From: Flavobacteriales bacterium
Lineage (GTDB): Bacteria > Bacteroidota > Bacteroidia > Flavobacteriales_F > PHOS-HE28
Assembly (NCBI GenBank): GCA_016705545.1
Contig: JADIYA010000010.1
Coordinates: forward strand, 1-64,000
DNA: 64,000 bases
Direction: 5' to 3'
Below are positions 23,730 to 32,633 of the stretch, piece by piece (the first letter of the stretch is position 1; the number at the start of each line of letters is the position of its first letter). The notes beneath the pieces are model-generated. The model saw only the letters and a program-made list of their open reading frames with translations. It searched no databases and was not told the DNA's origin. Position numbers and translations under genes: made by a program.

Positions 23730-26700
23730 TCAGAAACTGCGTCCGATCGCGAAGATGTAGCGGAAGGCGAGGTGTTCCGTCTCGGCAGCAGGCAGCGCGG
23801 AGAGGAAGAGCGGCATATCGAAGCGGATGGTCAAGGGCTTCAGGTCGGCGAGCGGCCCCCAGCGCTTGATAGTAAGGGCGAATCCTAGGCCGGCATCGGC
23901 GCGTGGCTGGGCGAGCTCCTGCACGCTGCCCGATCCATCGGCGCGGCGGTAGCCCATCACACCCACATCGCCGAAGAGGTATGCGTCGAAGTGCAGCGTG
24001 CGACCGATTTTCCCGGGGTTGAATCGCACGAGGCCGTCGAGGTCGAGTTCGCCGCTCACAGCAGCGCCCGTGTTGCCCAAGTAGGTGAGCACTTGCTTGC
24101 CATCGGCGTCGGTCTCGGGGGCGAGGTACCCCGCGTAGCCGCGCAGGCCGAGGCCGCCGCCATGCTGGAAGCTGGTGATGCCGCTGCCGTAGCCGGTCCA
24201 TTCGTAAGGCACCAGGCCCGCGCTGCGCACGTACTTGTTCTCCATCATCTCCTCCGGTGAAGCACCGGCGAGGTAGAGCGCGCTCTCACGCGGGGTGCTT
24301 CCGCTGCCGTACTGCGCGATGAAGCGCGTGCGCAACTCGAGCCGGCCCTTGCGGTTGGTGTTGATTGCCGTGAGCCGCAACCAGCCATAGCCCATGGCTG
24401 AGCCGGGAGCGCTGTTGCGGGCCTCCAGCAGCACGTTGCCTTGCGTGCCCCGCCTGTCGTAGCGGTGGCGCAGGCTCAGGTTCACCGAGGCATTCAGCGC
24501 GTTCAGTTCCCATTGCTGGGGGTGCAGCAGATAGATCAGGTCGGTGCTGTCGCGGCGCCAGAAGTAGAGCGCTTCGGCTTGGGCTTCGGTGCGCCCATTG
24601 GGCAGGTCCCAGCGGAAGCCACCGCCGAAGCGGTTGAGGCCATCGAGTGCGCGGGCATGCACGAACACGCTCGACCCGAGCAGCAATTTCTCTGTGCCGT
24701 TGGAATAGCGGAAATTCAGGCTCAGGCGATCGAAGCGGTTCGCGGTACTGGTGCTCAAGGTGTCGCCGAAGGGCGATTGTCCTTGGCCGGGCAGATGCTG
24801 CGCCAGGCCGGTGTTGATCCACGCGCTCAAGTGCAGCCGATGCTTGTGGCGCATGTAGTTGCCGTTCAGATGGAATCCTGCCTTCACACCATCATAGCCG
24901 TTCCACCAGAGGTCGGGGCGCGCGGCGGCTTCGTAGATCCGGCGATCGGGCAGGTTGCGGATGTGATGGTCGAAGCCGACTTCCAGCGGGAACGACATCC
25001 GGTCGTTCAGCTTGTAGCGGTCAGCCAATCGGTTGGTGCTGTCGATCACCACTTCAGCGATGCCCGTTGGGATGTCCACCAGCACTTTGTGGTCGCGGCG
25101 CAGATCGCCGAAGCCGATCCAGCGCGGCAGCACCGCGGCCTCGGTGCGCTTCACGAACCAGGTGTTGGGGATGTGATAGCCGTACGTCTTCCCATCCTTC
25201 GCGGTGATGTGCAGGTCGATGGGCATCTGCATGTCGCCCTTGCGCCGGAGCGTGATCGTCTGGCCCTTGTCACGATGGCGCCGCGTGACGCGCTTCACGG
25301 CATAATCAACGGTCTTATCGGTTTCGATCCACTGGTCGAAGAACCAGTTCAGGTCCGCCTTGGTATGGTCGATGAAGCTCTGGCGCATATCCTGCACCGT
25401 GGGATGGCACATGCGCCAGCGGTCGAAGTAGTGCTGCATGGCGCTTTGGAAGAGCGAATCGCCGAGCACGTACTGCAGGTTGTAGAGCATCACGGCGGTC
25501 TTGCTGTACACGTGGCCGAAACCGCCGTAGCCGCGATCGGTCCAGTAGCCGAACTCATCGCTGTGGGTGTTGGTCGGCGGCACGCGCAGGCGCACGGCAT
25601 CGCGCTGATAACCGTAGTACACCTCGCCCTCGCGCGCGAGCTCGGGTTGCGTGTAGCGCTGCTCGTATGCCGTGGCCGGTGGCTCGCTCACCATGGTGTC
25701 GCCATCGATCAGCTCCAAACCCCATGCTGTGAGGAATTGGGTGAAGCCCTCGTCGAGCAGAGCACGGTAGGTCTCGTTGTTGCCCACCATGCCATAGAAC
25801 CAGTTATGCCCGATCTCATGCACGAAGAGGCCGCGGTAGTTGGGGTCGTTGCCGCTGTCGAGGGTGAGCATCGGGTACTCCATGCCGTCGCGCGCATCGG
25901 CCACGATCATCTTCGGATAGGCGTACATGCCGATGGATTCGCTCAGCGCCTTGATCGTCTTCGCGCAATAATCGGCGGCATTCTGCCATTGGCTGGCGTG
26001 CGGCTCCTGCGCCAGCGCGATGCACTTCACGCCATTCCATTCGGCTTCGCCGATGCGGTAGGTGGGGTCGGCCGTGAAGGCGAAGTCGTGCGTGTTCTCG
26101 CTGTGGAATCGCCAACGCCGGCGCTGGCCCTTCTTCGGCTCGATCACGGTGCTCGGGGCCTCGTCCCACGGCTTGTCCTTGAAGTTGCGGATGTCCAGCT
26201 TGGCCCTCAGTTCCGCAGGGAGGCATTCGCTCGGGTTCTGCAGTACACCGGTGGCGTCGAGGATGTAGTGGTGCGGCAGATCGAGGGTGACATCGAAGGT
26301 GCCGAAGTCGCCATAGAACTCGTTGCCCAGATGCTGTTGCGTGTCCCAGCCGTGCGTGCGGTCGTAAACGGCGATGCGCGGGTACCAATGCACGCCGTCA
26401 TAGTGCTTCCAGCCCCATGCGCTGAAGAGCTTCATGCGGCGGTAAGCGGTGAAGCTCCAATGCGTGCTGAACGCGATGCGGAAGGTGGCGCGCTCACCGG
26501 GCGGGAGCGGTTCGGCCAGCCACGCTTTCAGGACGGTGTTGTCCTGCTCGGTGCGCAGGTCCGCATCCTCTTGCTTGAGCTTGAGCACGCGCGTTCCGGC
26601 ATAAGCGCCATTGCTGCGCGAACGCCAGCTCTCACGCTCCTGATCCAGGTTGTAGGAACCGGGTACGTAGGCTTCCTGATAGAGGTGGAAGAAGACATGC

Positions 26701-26966
26701 CGCAGCGTATCGGGCGAATTGTTCCAGTAGTGCAGCGTTGCTTCGGCGGTGAGCACATCGGTGCTGTCATCGAGCCGTGCGTCGATGATGTAATGGACAT
26801 CCTGCTGCCAATAGCCCTCGCAGGGCGGCCGGTTCTTCCAGTAATGCGGGTTGTCCGCGTTGCGGAAGGTGTTGGGCGGGCGCGTGGCATCGAAGCGCTG
26901 CGCCTCCGCAGGGCCGCGGAAGGCGATCAGCAGAAGCACGCAAGCGAGGGGCTGAAGGATGCGCAT
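23730..26966 (-). CDS. M1-family metallopeptidase with C-terminal beta-barrel-like region
   Basis: A zinc aminopeptidase-type protein of 1078 residues, much longer than the 600-900 usual for M1. A signal peptide ends at about residue 22. Zinc ligands are H383 and H387 (HEIGHNWFYG) and E406 (LLDEGF), with exact HExxH-x18-E spacing; the substrate motif reads MEYPM rather than GAMEN. From about residue 690 the sequence turns into repeated amphipathic beta strands and ends in FRYIFAIGRSF, a terminal Phe as in outer-membrane barrels. I infer an enzyme tethered to the outer membrane by its own barrel. A DUF2147 gene follows. Confidence 0.88.
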   Translation of the reverse strand: MRILQPLACVLLLIAFRGPAEAQRFDATRPPNTFRNADNPHYWKNRPPCEGYWQQDVHYIIDARLDDSTDVLTAEATLHYWNNSPDTLRHVFFHLYQEAYVPGSYNLDQERESWRSRSNGAYAGTRVLKLKQEDADLRTEQDNTVLKAWLAEPLPPGERATFRIAFSTHWSFTAYRRMKLFSAWGWKHYDGVHWYPRIAVYDRTHGWDTQQHLGNEFYGDFGTFDVTLDLPHHYILDATGVLQNPSECLPAELRAKLDIRNFKDKPWDEAPSTVIEPKKGQRRRWRFHSENTHDFAFTADPTYRIGEAEWNGVKCIALAQEPHASQWQNAADYCAKTIKALSESIGMYAYPKMIVADARDGMEYPMLTLDSGNDPNYRGLFVHEIGHNWFYGMVGNNETYRALLDEGFTQFLTAWGLELIDGDTMVSEPPATAYEQRYTQPELAREGEVYYGYQRDAVRLRVPPTNTHSDEFGYWTDRGYGGFGHVYSKTAVMLYNLQYVLGDSLFQSAMQHYFDRWRMCHPTVQDMRQSFIDHTKADLNWFFDQWIETDKTVDYAVKRVTRRHRDKGQTITLRRKGDMQMPIDLHITAKDGKTYGYHIPNTWFVKRTEAAVLPRWIGFGDLRRDHKVLVDIPTGIAEVVIDSTNRLADRYKLNDRMSFPLEVGFDHHIRNLPDRRIYEAAARPDLWWNGYDGVKAGFHLNGNYMRHKHRLHLSAWINTGLAQHLPGQGQSPFGDTLSTSTANRFDRLSLNFRYSNGTEKLLLGSSVFVHARALDGLNRFGGGFRWDLPNGRTEAQAEALYFWRRDSTDLIYLLHPQQWELNALNASVNLSLRHRYDRRGTQGNVLLEARNSAPGSAMGYGWLRLTAINTNRKGRLELRTRFIAQYGSGSTPRESALYLAGASPEEMMENKYVRSAGLVPYEWTGYGSGITSFQHGGGLGLRGYAGYLAPETDADGKQVLTYLGNTGAAVSGELDLDGLVRFNPGKIGRTLHFDAYLFGDVGVMGYRRADGSGSVQELAQPRADAGLGFALTIKRWGPLADLKPLTIRFDMPLFLSALPAAETEHLAFRYIFAIGRSF

Positions 26967-26987
26967 GGTCGGGTTCGCAGGGCCCGG

Positions 26988-26995
26988 CCAAGGTA
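26988..26995 (-). promoter_or_regulatory. Candidate -7 box before the M1 peptidase gene
   Basis: TACCTTGG on the minus strand, 21 bases before ATG 26966; identical to the box at 3872. Confidence 0.4.
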
Positions 26996-27004
26996 TCCGT
27001 TCAT

Positions 27005-27964
27005 TCAGGATGCGGGCGCCTCGCGCACTTCGAGCCGGGTGCGGCGCAGGATCCGTGCACGAGCGATGCTGGTGTTCAGCTCATAGCCCACCAGGATCGC
27101 GATCATGTTGAAGTAGATCCAGAACTGCACCGCCAGGATGGCGCCGATGGAGCCGTAGAGGGCGTTGTAGTCGGTGATGTGGCTGAACATGTAAGCCAGC
27201 GCCTGCGATACGATCAGGATCAGCAGCACCGCGAGCAAAGCCCCGGGCGTGAACAGCCGGAAGCGCCGCGCGGTGGGGTCGCCCGCGTTGTAGAGGAGCG
27301 ATACCGCTGCGATGACCACGAGGATGGTGACGATCCACTTGCCGCCGAAAAGCAACAGGGTCACCGCGCCTCCGGGCAAGAGGTTCAGGTCCGTGAACCA
27401 ATGGATGGCCGCACCGCTCACGGTGAGCAAGGGGATGGCGATGACGGCCAATGCAGTAAGCGCCACCAGCAATCCGAGGCTCAGCAACCGTTGCTTGAGC
27501 GGAGAGTGCCAAGTGGTGATGTTCGAGCTGCCGCTGAAGCCTGCGAGTATGGCATCGACGCTGTTGCTGGCCAGGTACAGGCCGACCAGGAAGCTCACCG
27601 ACAGCAAGGTGCCGTGCTTCTTCACCACCAGGTCCTCGAGGGTGCTGTTGATGAACTTGAACACCTCCAAGGGCATCATGTCCTGGAAGGTGGCGAGCAG
27701 CCTCGCCTGGAAATCGGCGATGGGCACGTACGGAATGAGCGTGAGCAGCACGATCACCGCCGGGAAGAACGCCAGGAAGAGCTTGAACGCGATGGCCGAT
27801 GCGCGCGTGACGATGTGCCCCTTGGCAAGTGCGCTGATGAAGAAGCGGGCGATCTGGTACACATTGAATCCCTCGAAACCGGGCAGGATGATCCGCGTGG
27901 CCCACGCGATCAGCCGCCGGAAGGGCCGGGAATAGAGGATCCTTCGCTGCAGCCGCTCGATCAT
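27005..27964 (-). CDS. YihY/BrkB-family inner membrane protein
   Basis: A 319-residue protein with about six spans. The BrkB pattern is clear: FFISALAKGHIVTRASAIAFKLFLAFFPAVIVLL, then DLVVKKHGTLLSVSFLVGLYLASNSVDAILAGF and the late LYGSIGAILAVQFWIYFNMIAILVGYELN. The function is not established; family members have been proposed as transporters. It lies three bases after nadC on the same strand. Confidence 0.9.
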   Translation of the reverse strand: MIERLQRRILYSRPFRRLIAWATRIILPGFEGFNVYQIARFFISALAKGHIVTRASAIAFKLFLAFFPAVIVLLTLIPYVPIADFQARLLATFQDMMPLEVFKFINSTLEDLVVKKHGTLLSVSFLVGLYLASNSVDAILAGFSGSSNITTWHSPLKQRLLSLGLLVALTALAVIAIPLLTVSGAAIHWFTDLNLLPGGAVTLLLFGGKWIVTILVVIAAVSLLYNAGDPTARRFRLFTPGALLAVLLILIVSQALAYMFSHITDYNALYGSIGAILAVQFWIYFNMIAILVGYELNTSIARARILRRTRLEVREAPAS

Positions 27965-27967
27965 GGC

Positions 27968-28810
27968 TCAGGCTGCCTTCAGGCTCAGGTCGAGGCTGGG
28001 CGCGCTGTGCGTGAGCGCTCCGACGCTGATGAAATCGACGCCCGTTTCCGCGAAGGACCGGACGGTATCCAAGGTGATCCCGCCTGATGCTTCGGTCTCG
28101 AATCGGCCGCTGATGAGCTCAACCGCCTTTCGGAGCACGCTCGGGGTGAAGTTGTCGAGCATCACGCGATCCACGCCGCCGTGGCGCAGCACCAGTTCCA
28201 GTTCATCCAAGCCGCGCACCTCCACCTCGATCTTCAAATCGAGCTGCTTGCGGTCCAGGTATGCGCGCGCCGCCGCGATTGCTTGCGGGATCCCGCCCAG
28301 CATGTCGTGGTGGTTGTCCTTGATCATGATCATGTCGTAGAGGCCATGCCGATGGTTGGCGCCTCCGCCGAGCTGCACGGCCCATTTCTCCAATGCGCGC
28401 AGGGTGGGCGTGGTCTTGCGCGTGTCGAGGATGGTGCAGCCCGTGCCGGTCACGGCATCAACGTACCGTCGCGTGAGCGTGGCGATGCCGCTGAGGCGCT
28501 GCATGAAGTTGAGCAGCACGCGCTCCACCGTGAGGATCGATCGCTGCGGCCCGATCAGATGGAAGGCCACATCGCCAATGGAAACATTCGCGCCATCCAT
28601 CAGATACGGGCGGATCTGCAGGCGGGAGTCGAAGTGCTGCGCGATGGACGATGCCAATTCAACGCCGGCGAGGATGCCCGGCTGCTTCACCAGGAGCCGC
28701 GCGGAGCCCTTTGATTCTTGCGGGATGGTGGCCAGCGTGGTGTGATCGCCAGTACCGATGTCCTCTGCGAGTGCTCGCGCGATCAGCTCTTCAGTGCCCG
28801 GCGGAAGCAC
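27968..28810 (-). CDS. nadC: Nicotinate-nucleotide pyrophosphorylase NadC
   Basis: Makes nicotinate mononucleotide from quinolinate and PRPP in de novo NAD synthesis. The 280-residue protein carries the family signature LDTRKTTPTLRALEKWAVQLG then GGANHRHGLYDMIMIKDNH, plus IEVEVRGLDELELVL and ASGGITLDTVRSFAETGVDFIS in the phosphate-binding region. It is located between DUF4783 and yihY, a familiar Bacteroidota order. Confidence 0.96.
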   Translation of the reverse strand: MLPPGTEELIARALAEDIGTGDHTTLATIPQESKGSARLLVKQPGILAGVELASSIAQHFDSRLQIRPYLMDGANVSIGDVAFHLIGPQRSILTVERVLLNFMQRLSGIATLTRRYVDAVTGTGCTILDTRKTTPTLRALEKWAVQLGGGANHRHGLYDMIMIKDNHHDMLGGIPQAIAAARAYLDRKQLDLKIEVEVRGLDELELVLRHGGVDRVMLDNFTPSVLRKAVELISGRFETEASGGITLDTVRSFAETGVDFISVGALTHSAPSLDLSLKAA

Positions 28811-28812
28811 GG

Positions 28813-29211
28813 TCAGAAGTCGTTCTTGCTGTTCTCGATCCGCAGTTGCTTCACCAGGAAGCCCGATTCGCCCTTCTTCAGGAAGAAGGTGGTGCGGAAA
28901 TAGCCCGTGCGCGTGCGCAGGATGCCGATGAAGTACTTGTCGCCGCTCTTGCTCACGCCGCTGTGCTCGATCACCAGGTCCACCGGCGGGTTCTCATTGA
29001 AGAACTTCCGAAGGATCTGCTCCGCCTGGGCCTTGCTGTAAACATCGCTGGCATCCTTCACGGTGAGGTCGATGCTCGCGATGAAGAGGGCGGACAGCTC
29101 TTTGGCATCGCCCATCTTGATGGCGTCCACCACGCGGTCCTTCTCGGCATCTTGCGCCACAGCACCGATCATGGGGATGCAGAAGAGCGCGAGGAGCAAC
29201 AGACGTTTCAT
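28813..29211 (-). CDS. DUF4783-family secreted protein
   Basis: A 132-residue protein with a signal peptide (RLLLLALFCIPMIGAVAQ) and an NTF2-like domain: AKELSALFIASIDLTVKDASDVYSKAQAEQILRKFF, then the GDKYFIGILRTRTGYFRT sheet. This is the DUF4783 pattern, typical of Flavobacteriia and nearly always next to nadC or rlmH. ATG 29211 is preferred because it starts the signal peptide; a longer frame upstream has no such feature. Function unknown. Confidence 0.85.
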   Translation of the reverse strand: MKRLLLLALFCIPMIGAVAQDAEKDRVVDAIKMGDAKELSALFIASIDLTVKDASDVYSKAQAEQILRKFFNENPPVDLVIEHSGVSKSGDKYFIGILRTRTGYFRTTFFLKKGESGFLVKQLRIENSKNDF

Positions 29212-29296
29212 GCGTGCGGGAATTGGCTCACAATTTTGCAACAACCGGGCCAGTGTCAAGTGCTCGTGAACAACGATTTACCAACACTACGAGGTC

Positions 29297-29758
29297 ATGA
29301 GGATCAGGCTGTTGTTCGTGGGGCGCACCGATCGGGGCTTTGTTGCCGACGGACTGGCTGAATACCTGGGCCGCATGGCGCGGATGGCCGAGGTTGAGGC
29401 GATCATCGTGCCGGAGGAGCGGGGTGCTGATCCCGAGCGGCAGCGCGCCGAAGAGGGGCAGCGCGTGCTGGGCGCGCTGAAGCCCGGTGAGCGCCTGGTA
29501 GCCCTCGATGAGCGGGGCGAGTTGCTCACCAGCCCGGCATTCGCCGCCAGGCTCGGTGCCTGGCGCGATTCGGGCACCCGGCAGATCGCTTTCGCCGTGG
29601 GAGGCGCCTACGGCCACTCCGATGCTGTGCGCGCACGCGCCGACCTCGTCCTCGCGCTCTCGCCGATGACCTTCCCGCATCAATTGGTGCGCGTGCTCTT
29701 TGCCGAGCAACTGTATCGCGCACTGATGATCCTGAACCGGCGGCCCTACCACCATTAA
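29297..29758 (+). CDS. rlmH: 23S rRNA pseudouridine1915 N3-methyltransferase RlmH
   Basis: A SPOUT-class methyltransferase acting on pseudouridine 1915 in helix 69 of 23S rRNA. The 153-residue protein shows the knot motifs LVALDERGELLTSPAFA, IAFAVGGAYGHSDAVR and LSPMTFPHQLVRVLFAEQLYRA, and ends PYHH, close to the PYHR of E. coli. It is divergent from the DUF4783-nadC-yihY run and followed by a strong hairpin. Confidence 0.97.
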   Translation: MRIRLLFVGRTDRGFVADGLAEYLGRMARMAEVEAIIVPEERGADPERQRAEEGQRVLGALKPGERLVALDERGELLTSPAFAARLGAWRDSGTRQIAFAVGGAYGHSDAVRARADLVLALSPMTFPHQLVRVLFAEQLYRALMILNRRPYHH

Positions 29759-29790
29759 GAGCCTGTTTGAAGGGATCCCGAACAGGCTCT
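29758..29790. terminator. Bidirectional terminator hairpin after rlmH
   Basis: A perfect 10-base inverted repeat, AGAGCCTGTT and AACAGGCTCT, with a 13-base loop. It starts in the rlmH stop codon and sits between convergent genes. Confidence 0.75.
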
Positions 29791-29803
29791 CTTTGGTCGG
29801 CGC

Positions 29804-30535
29804 TCAGCGGATTCGTGCAGCGCCTATGATCGAAGTGCCTCGCAAGCGGCCCGGCAATACGAGGTGCTCGAGATACAAGGTGTAACCAAGGGCGGCGTGA
29901 ATGGTGCTCGCGAAGCCTCCGGGCGCTGAGAATTTCCTGCGCTTCTTCGACCATCGGGCTTGCAACCAGGCGATCGGATAAAGCGCGTGGAAGAAGTAAG
30001 AGGCCTTCCATCCGGGGGCGGCGGTCGGATCCATGTGCATGCGAAGTGTTCGCAGATCGTAACGGCGGAAGTGACGATTGAACGTGTCGTGCTCGCTGAA
30101 CAGCTCTTGGCGAGCCGGCACCGTGGCCACGATCCATTCCACGCTTGGGAAAGCACTCCGGAGCTGGGCAATGAATCCCTCGGGCTCGTCGATATGCTCA
30201 ATCACATCGAGCAGGAGCAAAGTGCGGTAGCGCTTCGCTTCGGCCTCGGGGAGCGCGAGCGCATCGGTGCCGGTGCGCACCCACGCCGATGCAGATGGAA
30301 CCGCTTCAACCTGGGCGATATCAACGCCCACGAGATCGTGGCCCTTGGCCCGCAAGGCTTGCACCACCAGCCCCTTGCCGCAGCCCACCTCGATCATGGG
30401 GCCGATGGCGCCGATGCCCCGCAGCATGCGGTCGATCACCCGGTTGCGGCAGAGGTTCCAGTAATGGTGCTCGACGCCGGCTGGGTAAATGGACGCGAAC
30501 TGCTCCGGCGTGAAGGCGGTCGTTCGGCCAGTCAT
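29804..30535 (-). CDS. Class I SAM-dependent methyltransferase
   Basis: A 243-residue enzyme of the UbiE/Methyltransf_23 kind. Motif I is MIEVGCGKGLVVQALRA, the next strand ends DLVGVDIAQVE, and YRTLLLLDVIEHIDEPEGFI is the post-I region with the usual DVIEH. The gene follows a polyprenol-phosphate glycosyltransferase gene on the same strand (4-base gap), suggesting a linked role in glycan or lipid-linked sugar modification. Confidence 0.82.
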   Translation of the reverse strand: MTGRTTAFTPEQFASIYPAGVEHHYWNLCRNRVIDRMLRGIGAIGPMIEVGCGKGLVVQALRAKGHDLVGVDIAQVEAVPSASAWVRTGTDALALPEAEAKRYRTLLLLDVIEHIDEPEGFIAQLRSAFPSVEWIVATVPARQELFSEHDTFNRHFRRYDLRTLRMHMDPTAAPGWKASYFFHALYPIAWLQARWSKKRRKFSAPGGFASTIHAALGYTLYLEHLVLPGRLRGTSIIGAARIR

Positions 30536-30539
30536 CCGT

Positions 30540-31502
30540 TCACACTGTGGCCTCGATGATGTAGCGAGGGCGCTGCTTCACCTCCTGATAGATCTTTCCC
30601 ACGTACTCGCCGATGATGCCCAGGCTGATGAGGTTGATGGAGGAGAAGGTTAGCAGGAGCAGGGCGATGCTGGCCCAGCCCTCAATCGGGTTCCCGGTGA
30701 GGCGTGCGGCCACCACCCACGCTCCGAGAGCGATGGCCAGGAGGCTCATCAGCAATCCGCCCACGAAGACCATGCGCAACGGCGCGGTGGAGAAGGAGGT
30801 GATGCCCTGCCAGGCAAGGCCCGCCAATTTCAGGTAGGAGTACTTCGACTGGCCTGCATGGCGAGCCTGCCGGGTGAAATGCACCTCGGCCGATGGATAT
30901 CCGATGAGCGGGAATAGCCCGCGCAAGTAAAGGTTGACCTCACCGAAGCGCTCCAGGTCAGCGATTACGCCAGAATCGGCGCTGCGGAAATCGGCATGGT
31001 CCCGAACGGCGCGATGATCAATGGCATGCATGACCCGGTAGAAGATGCTCGCGAGAAGGCGCTTGAGCCCGCCATCGACCTTACGGTCAACGCGCACGCC
31101 GTACACCACGCGCTTTCCCATGCGGTGATGCTCGAGCATGGCGCGCAGCACGGCATGGTCATCCTGCAGGTCGGCATCGATGGTGATGAGGATATCCGCT
31201 TGGCTCCTGTTGGTGAAGAGCCCCGCGATCAGTGCATTCGGATGCCCGAAGCGCGCGCTGAGCTTGATGCCGCGAACCCGACCGGTTTCGGCCGCGAGCT
31301 GTGCGATCTCCATCCAGGTGCCATCGCGACTGCCATCGTCCACGCAGCACAGATAGCTTTCCGGGTGCGCCAGGCCTGCGGCTTGGAGCGAATCCAATTC
31401 CGAGAGGAGCACGCGTGCCGAGCTGATTACGACGCCCTGCTCATCGCGGCACGGCAGCACGATGCACACCTTGAATGAAACGCTTTGGCCCGGTTGGTTC
31501 AT
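30540..31502 (-). CDS. GT2 polyprenol-phosphate glycosyltransferase (GtrB/ArnC-like)
   Basis: Transfers a sugar to undecaprenyl phosphate. The 320-residue protein has VCIVLPCRDEQGVVISSA at the N-terminus, CCVDDGSRDGTW, ITIDADLQDDHAVLRAM with the metal-binding acidic cluster, and two C-terminal spans ending with IGEYVGKIYQEVKQRPRYII, a hallmark of this subfamily. ATG 31502 is chosen because a promoter box lies 15 bases upstream and family members start here. A methyltransferase gene follows. Confidence 0.9.
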   Translation of the reverse strand: MNQPGQSVSFKVCIVLPCRDEQGVVISSARVLLSELDSLQAAGLAHPESYLCCVDDGSRDGTWMEIAQLAAETGRVRGIKLSARFGHPNALIAGLFTNRSQADILITIDADLQDDHAVLRAMLEHHRMGKRVVYGVRVDRKVDGGLKRLLASIFYRVMHAIDHRAVRDHADFRSADSGVIADLERFGEVNLYLRGLFPLIGYPSAEVHFTRQARHAGQSKYSYLKLAGLAWQGITSFSTAPLRMVFVGGLLMSLLAIALGAWVVAARLTGNPIEGWASIALLLLTFSSINLISLGIIGEYVGKIYQEVKQRPRYIIEATV

Positions 31503-31517
31503 GCTTGTGAAGGCGGC

Positions 31518-31525
31518 TGAAAGTA
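31518..31525 (-). promoter_or_regulatory. Candidate -7 box for the GtrB-like gene
   Basis: TACTTTCA on the minus strand, 15 bases upstream of ATG 31502, in the divergent gap to the next gene. Confidence 0.45.
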
Positions 31526-31663
31526 AGGCTGCGGCATTCCCCGGCCTGCGTCGCACGGTGCTTCGCCATGCGGACAAGGGCCTCCAAAGGTGCAATGAGG
31601 CGTCTTTGGCAGGTAAGCGTTATGCTTGCGGATGCCGTGGCTCCGCTCGCGGCACGATCAACG

Positions 31664-32578
31664 ATGGAGAACCCCGTATCGCGTTACCGTTTCTTGGCCG
31701 TGGACCGTTGCAACATGTGCGGTTCGCCGGTGCAGCGGCACCGGGTGATGGGCAAGCGGCTCGATCGGCCGCAAGGCGCTTTCCCGCGCAAGCGCGTGGG
31801 CATCTGCACCACGGTGATGCAGTGCAGGGATTGCTCGCTCATCTTCGCCAACCCGCAACCGGTGCCCTTCGATCTGCAGGACCATTACGGTGTCCCGCCG
31901 GAGGATTATTGGCGCGGGGAGTACTTCTCAGTTTCCGAATCGTATTTCCAAGCAGAGATTACAGAGGCGAAGCGGCTCCTCGGCTTCGCATCGGGCATGC
32001 GGGCGCTCGATATCGGCGCTGGCTTGGGCAAGGCCATGATCGCGATGGAGAAGTCCGGGTTCGAGGCGCACGGTTTCGAACCCTCCGGACCGTTTCATGA
32101 GCGGGCCATCGCGCGCATGGGCATCCCGGCGGACCGCTTGCGCCTCGGAAGCCTGGAGGACCTCGAATACGATGAGGGCCGCTTCCACTTCATCACCTTC
32201 GGAGCCGTGCTCGAGCATCTCTATGATCCGAGTGCCGCCATCGCCAAAGCATCGCGATGGCTCGCACCGGGAGGGGTCATTCACATCGAGGTGCCTTCGT
32301 CGCGCTGGCTGGTGGGCCGTTTGATCAATGCGGCCTATCGCGTCCAAGGCCTTGACTATGTGGGGAACATCAGCCCGATGCACCGCCCCTTCCATCTCTT
32401 TGAGTTCGGGCTGAAGAGCTTCGAGCGCGATGGCGCGCGCAACGGGTACGCCGTTGCGCACCATGCCTATGAAGTGTGCCCTACCTACATGCCGGCGTTG
32501 ATCGATCCGATGCTGCGACTCACCATGCGCCTTACGGGAACGGGCATGCAACTCACCGTCTGGCTGAGGCGCGTCTGA
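31664..32578 (+). CDS. SAM-dependent methyltransferase with N-terminal zinc-ribbon-like part
   Basis: A 304-residue protein. The N-terminus has CNMCGS and, about 35 residues later, CRDCSLIFANPQP, which looks like a four-Cys zinc-binding head common in sugar-modifying methyltransferases. The SAM domain follows, with MRALDIGAGLGKAMIAME, AHGFEPSG and ITFGAVLEHLYDPSAAI. ATG 31664 is preferred; upstream in-frame ATG codons are not backed by conserved residues. The gene starts the plus-strand glycan run. Confidence 0.82.
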   Translation: MENPVSRYRFLAVDRCNMCGSPVQRHRVMGKRLDRPQGAFPRKRVGICTTVMQCRDCSLIFANPQPVPFDLQDHYGVPPEDYWRGEYFSVSESYFQAEITEAKRLLGFASGMRALDIGAGLGKAMIAMEKSGFEAHGFEPSGPFHERAIARMGIPADRLRLGSLEDLEYDEGRFHFITFGAVLEHLYDPSAAIAKASRWLAPGGVIHIEVPSSRWLVGRLINAAYRVQGLDYVGNISPMHRPFHLFEFGLKSFERDGARNGYAVAHHAYEVCPTYMPALIDPMLRLTMRLTGTGMQLTVWLRRV

Positions 32579-32633
32579 TGCGCATGACCACTGGACCGCA
32601 GAACCGACCTTCGCGGCTGCTCCGCGAAACGCC

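Noticed and set aside
24441..27086. 881-residue plus-strand ORF opposite the M1 peptidase
   Set aside because: Antisense shadow without domains; the minus-strand gene has intact zinc ligands.
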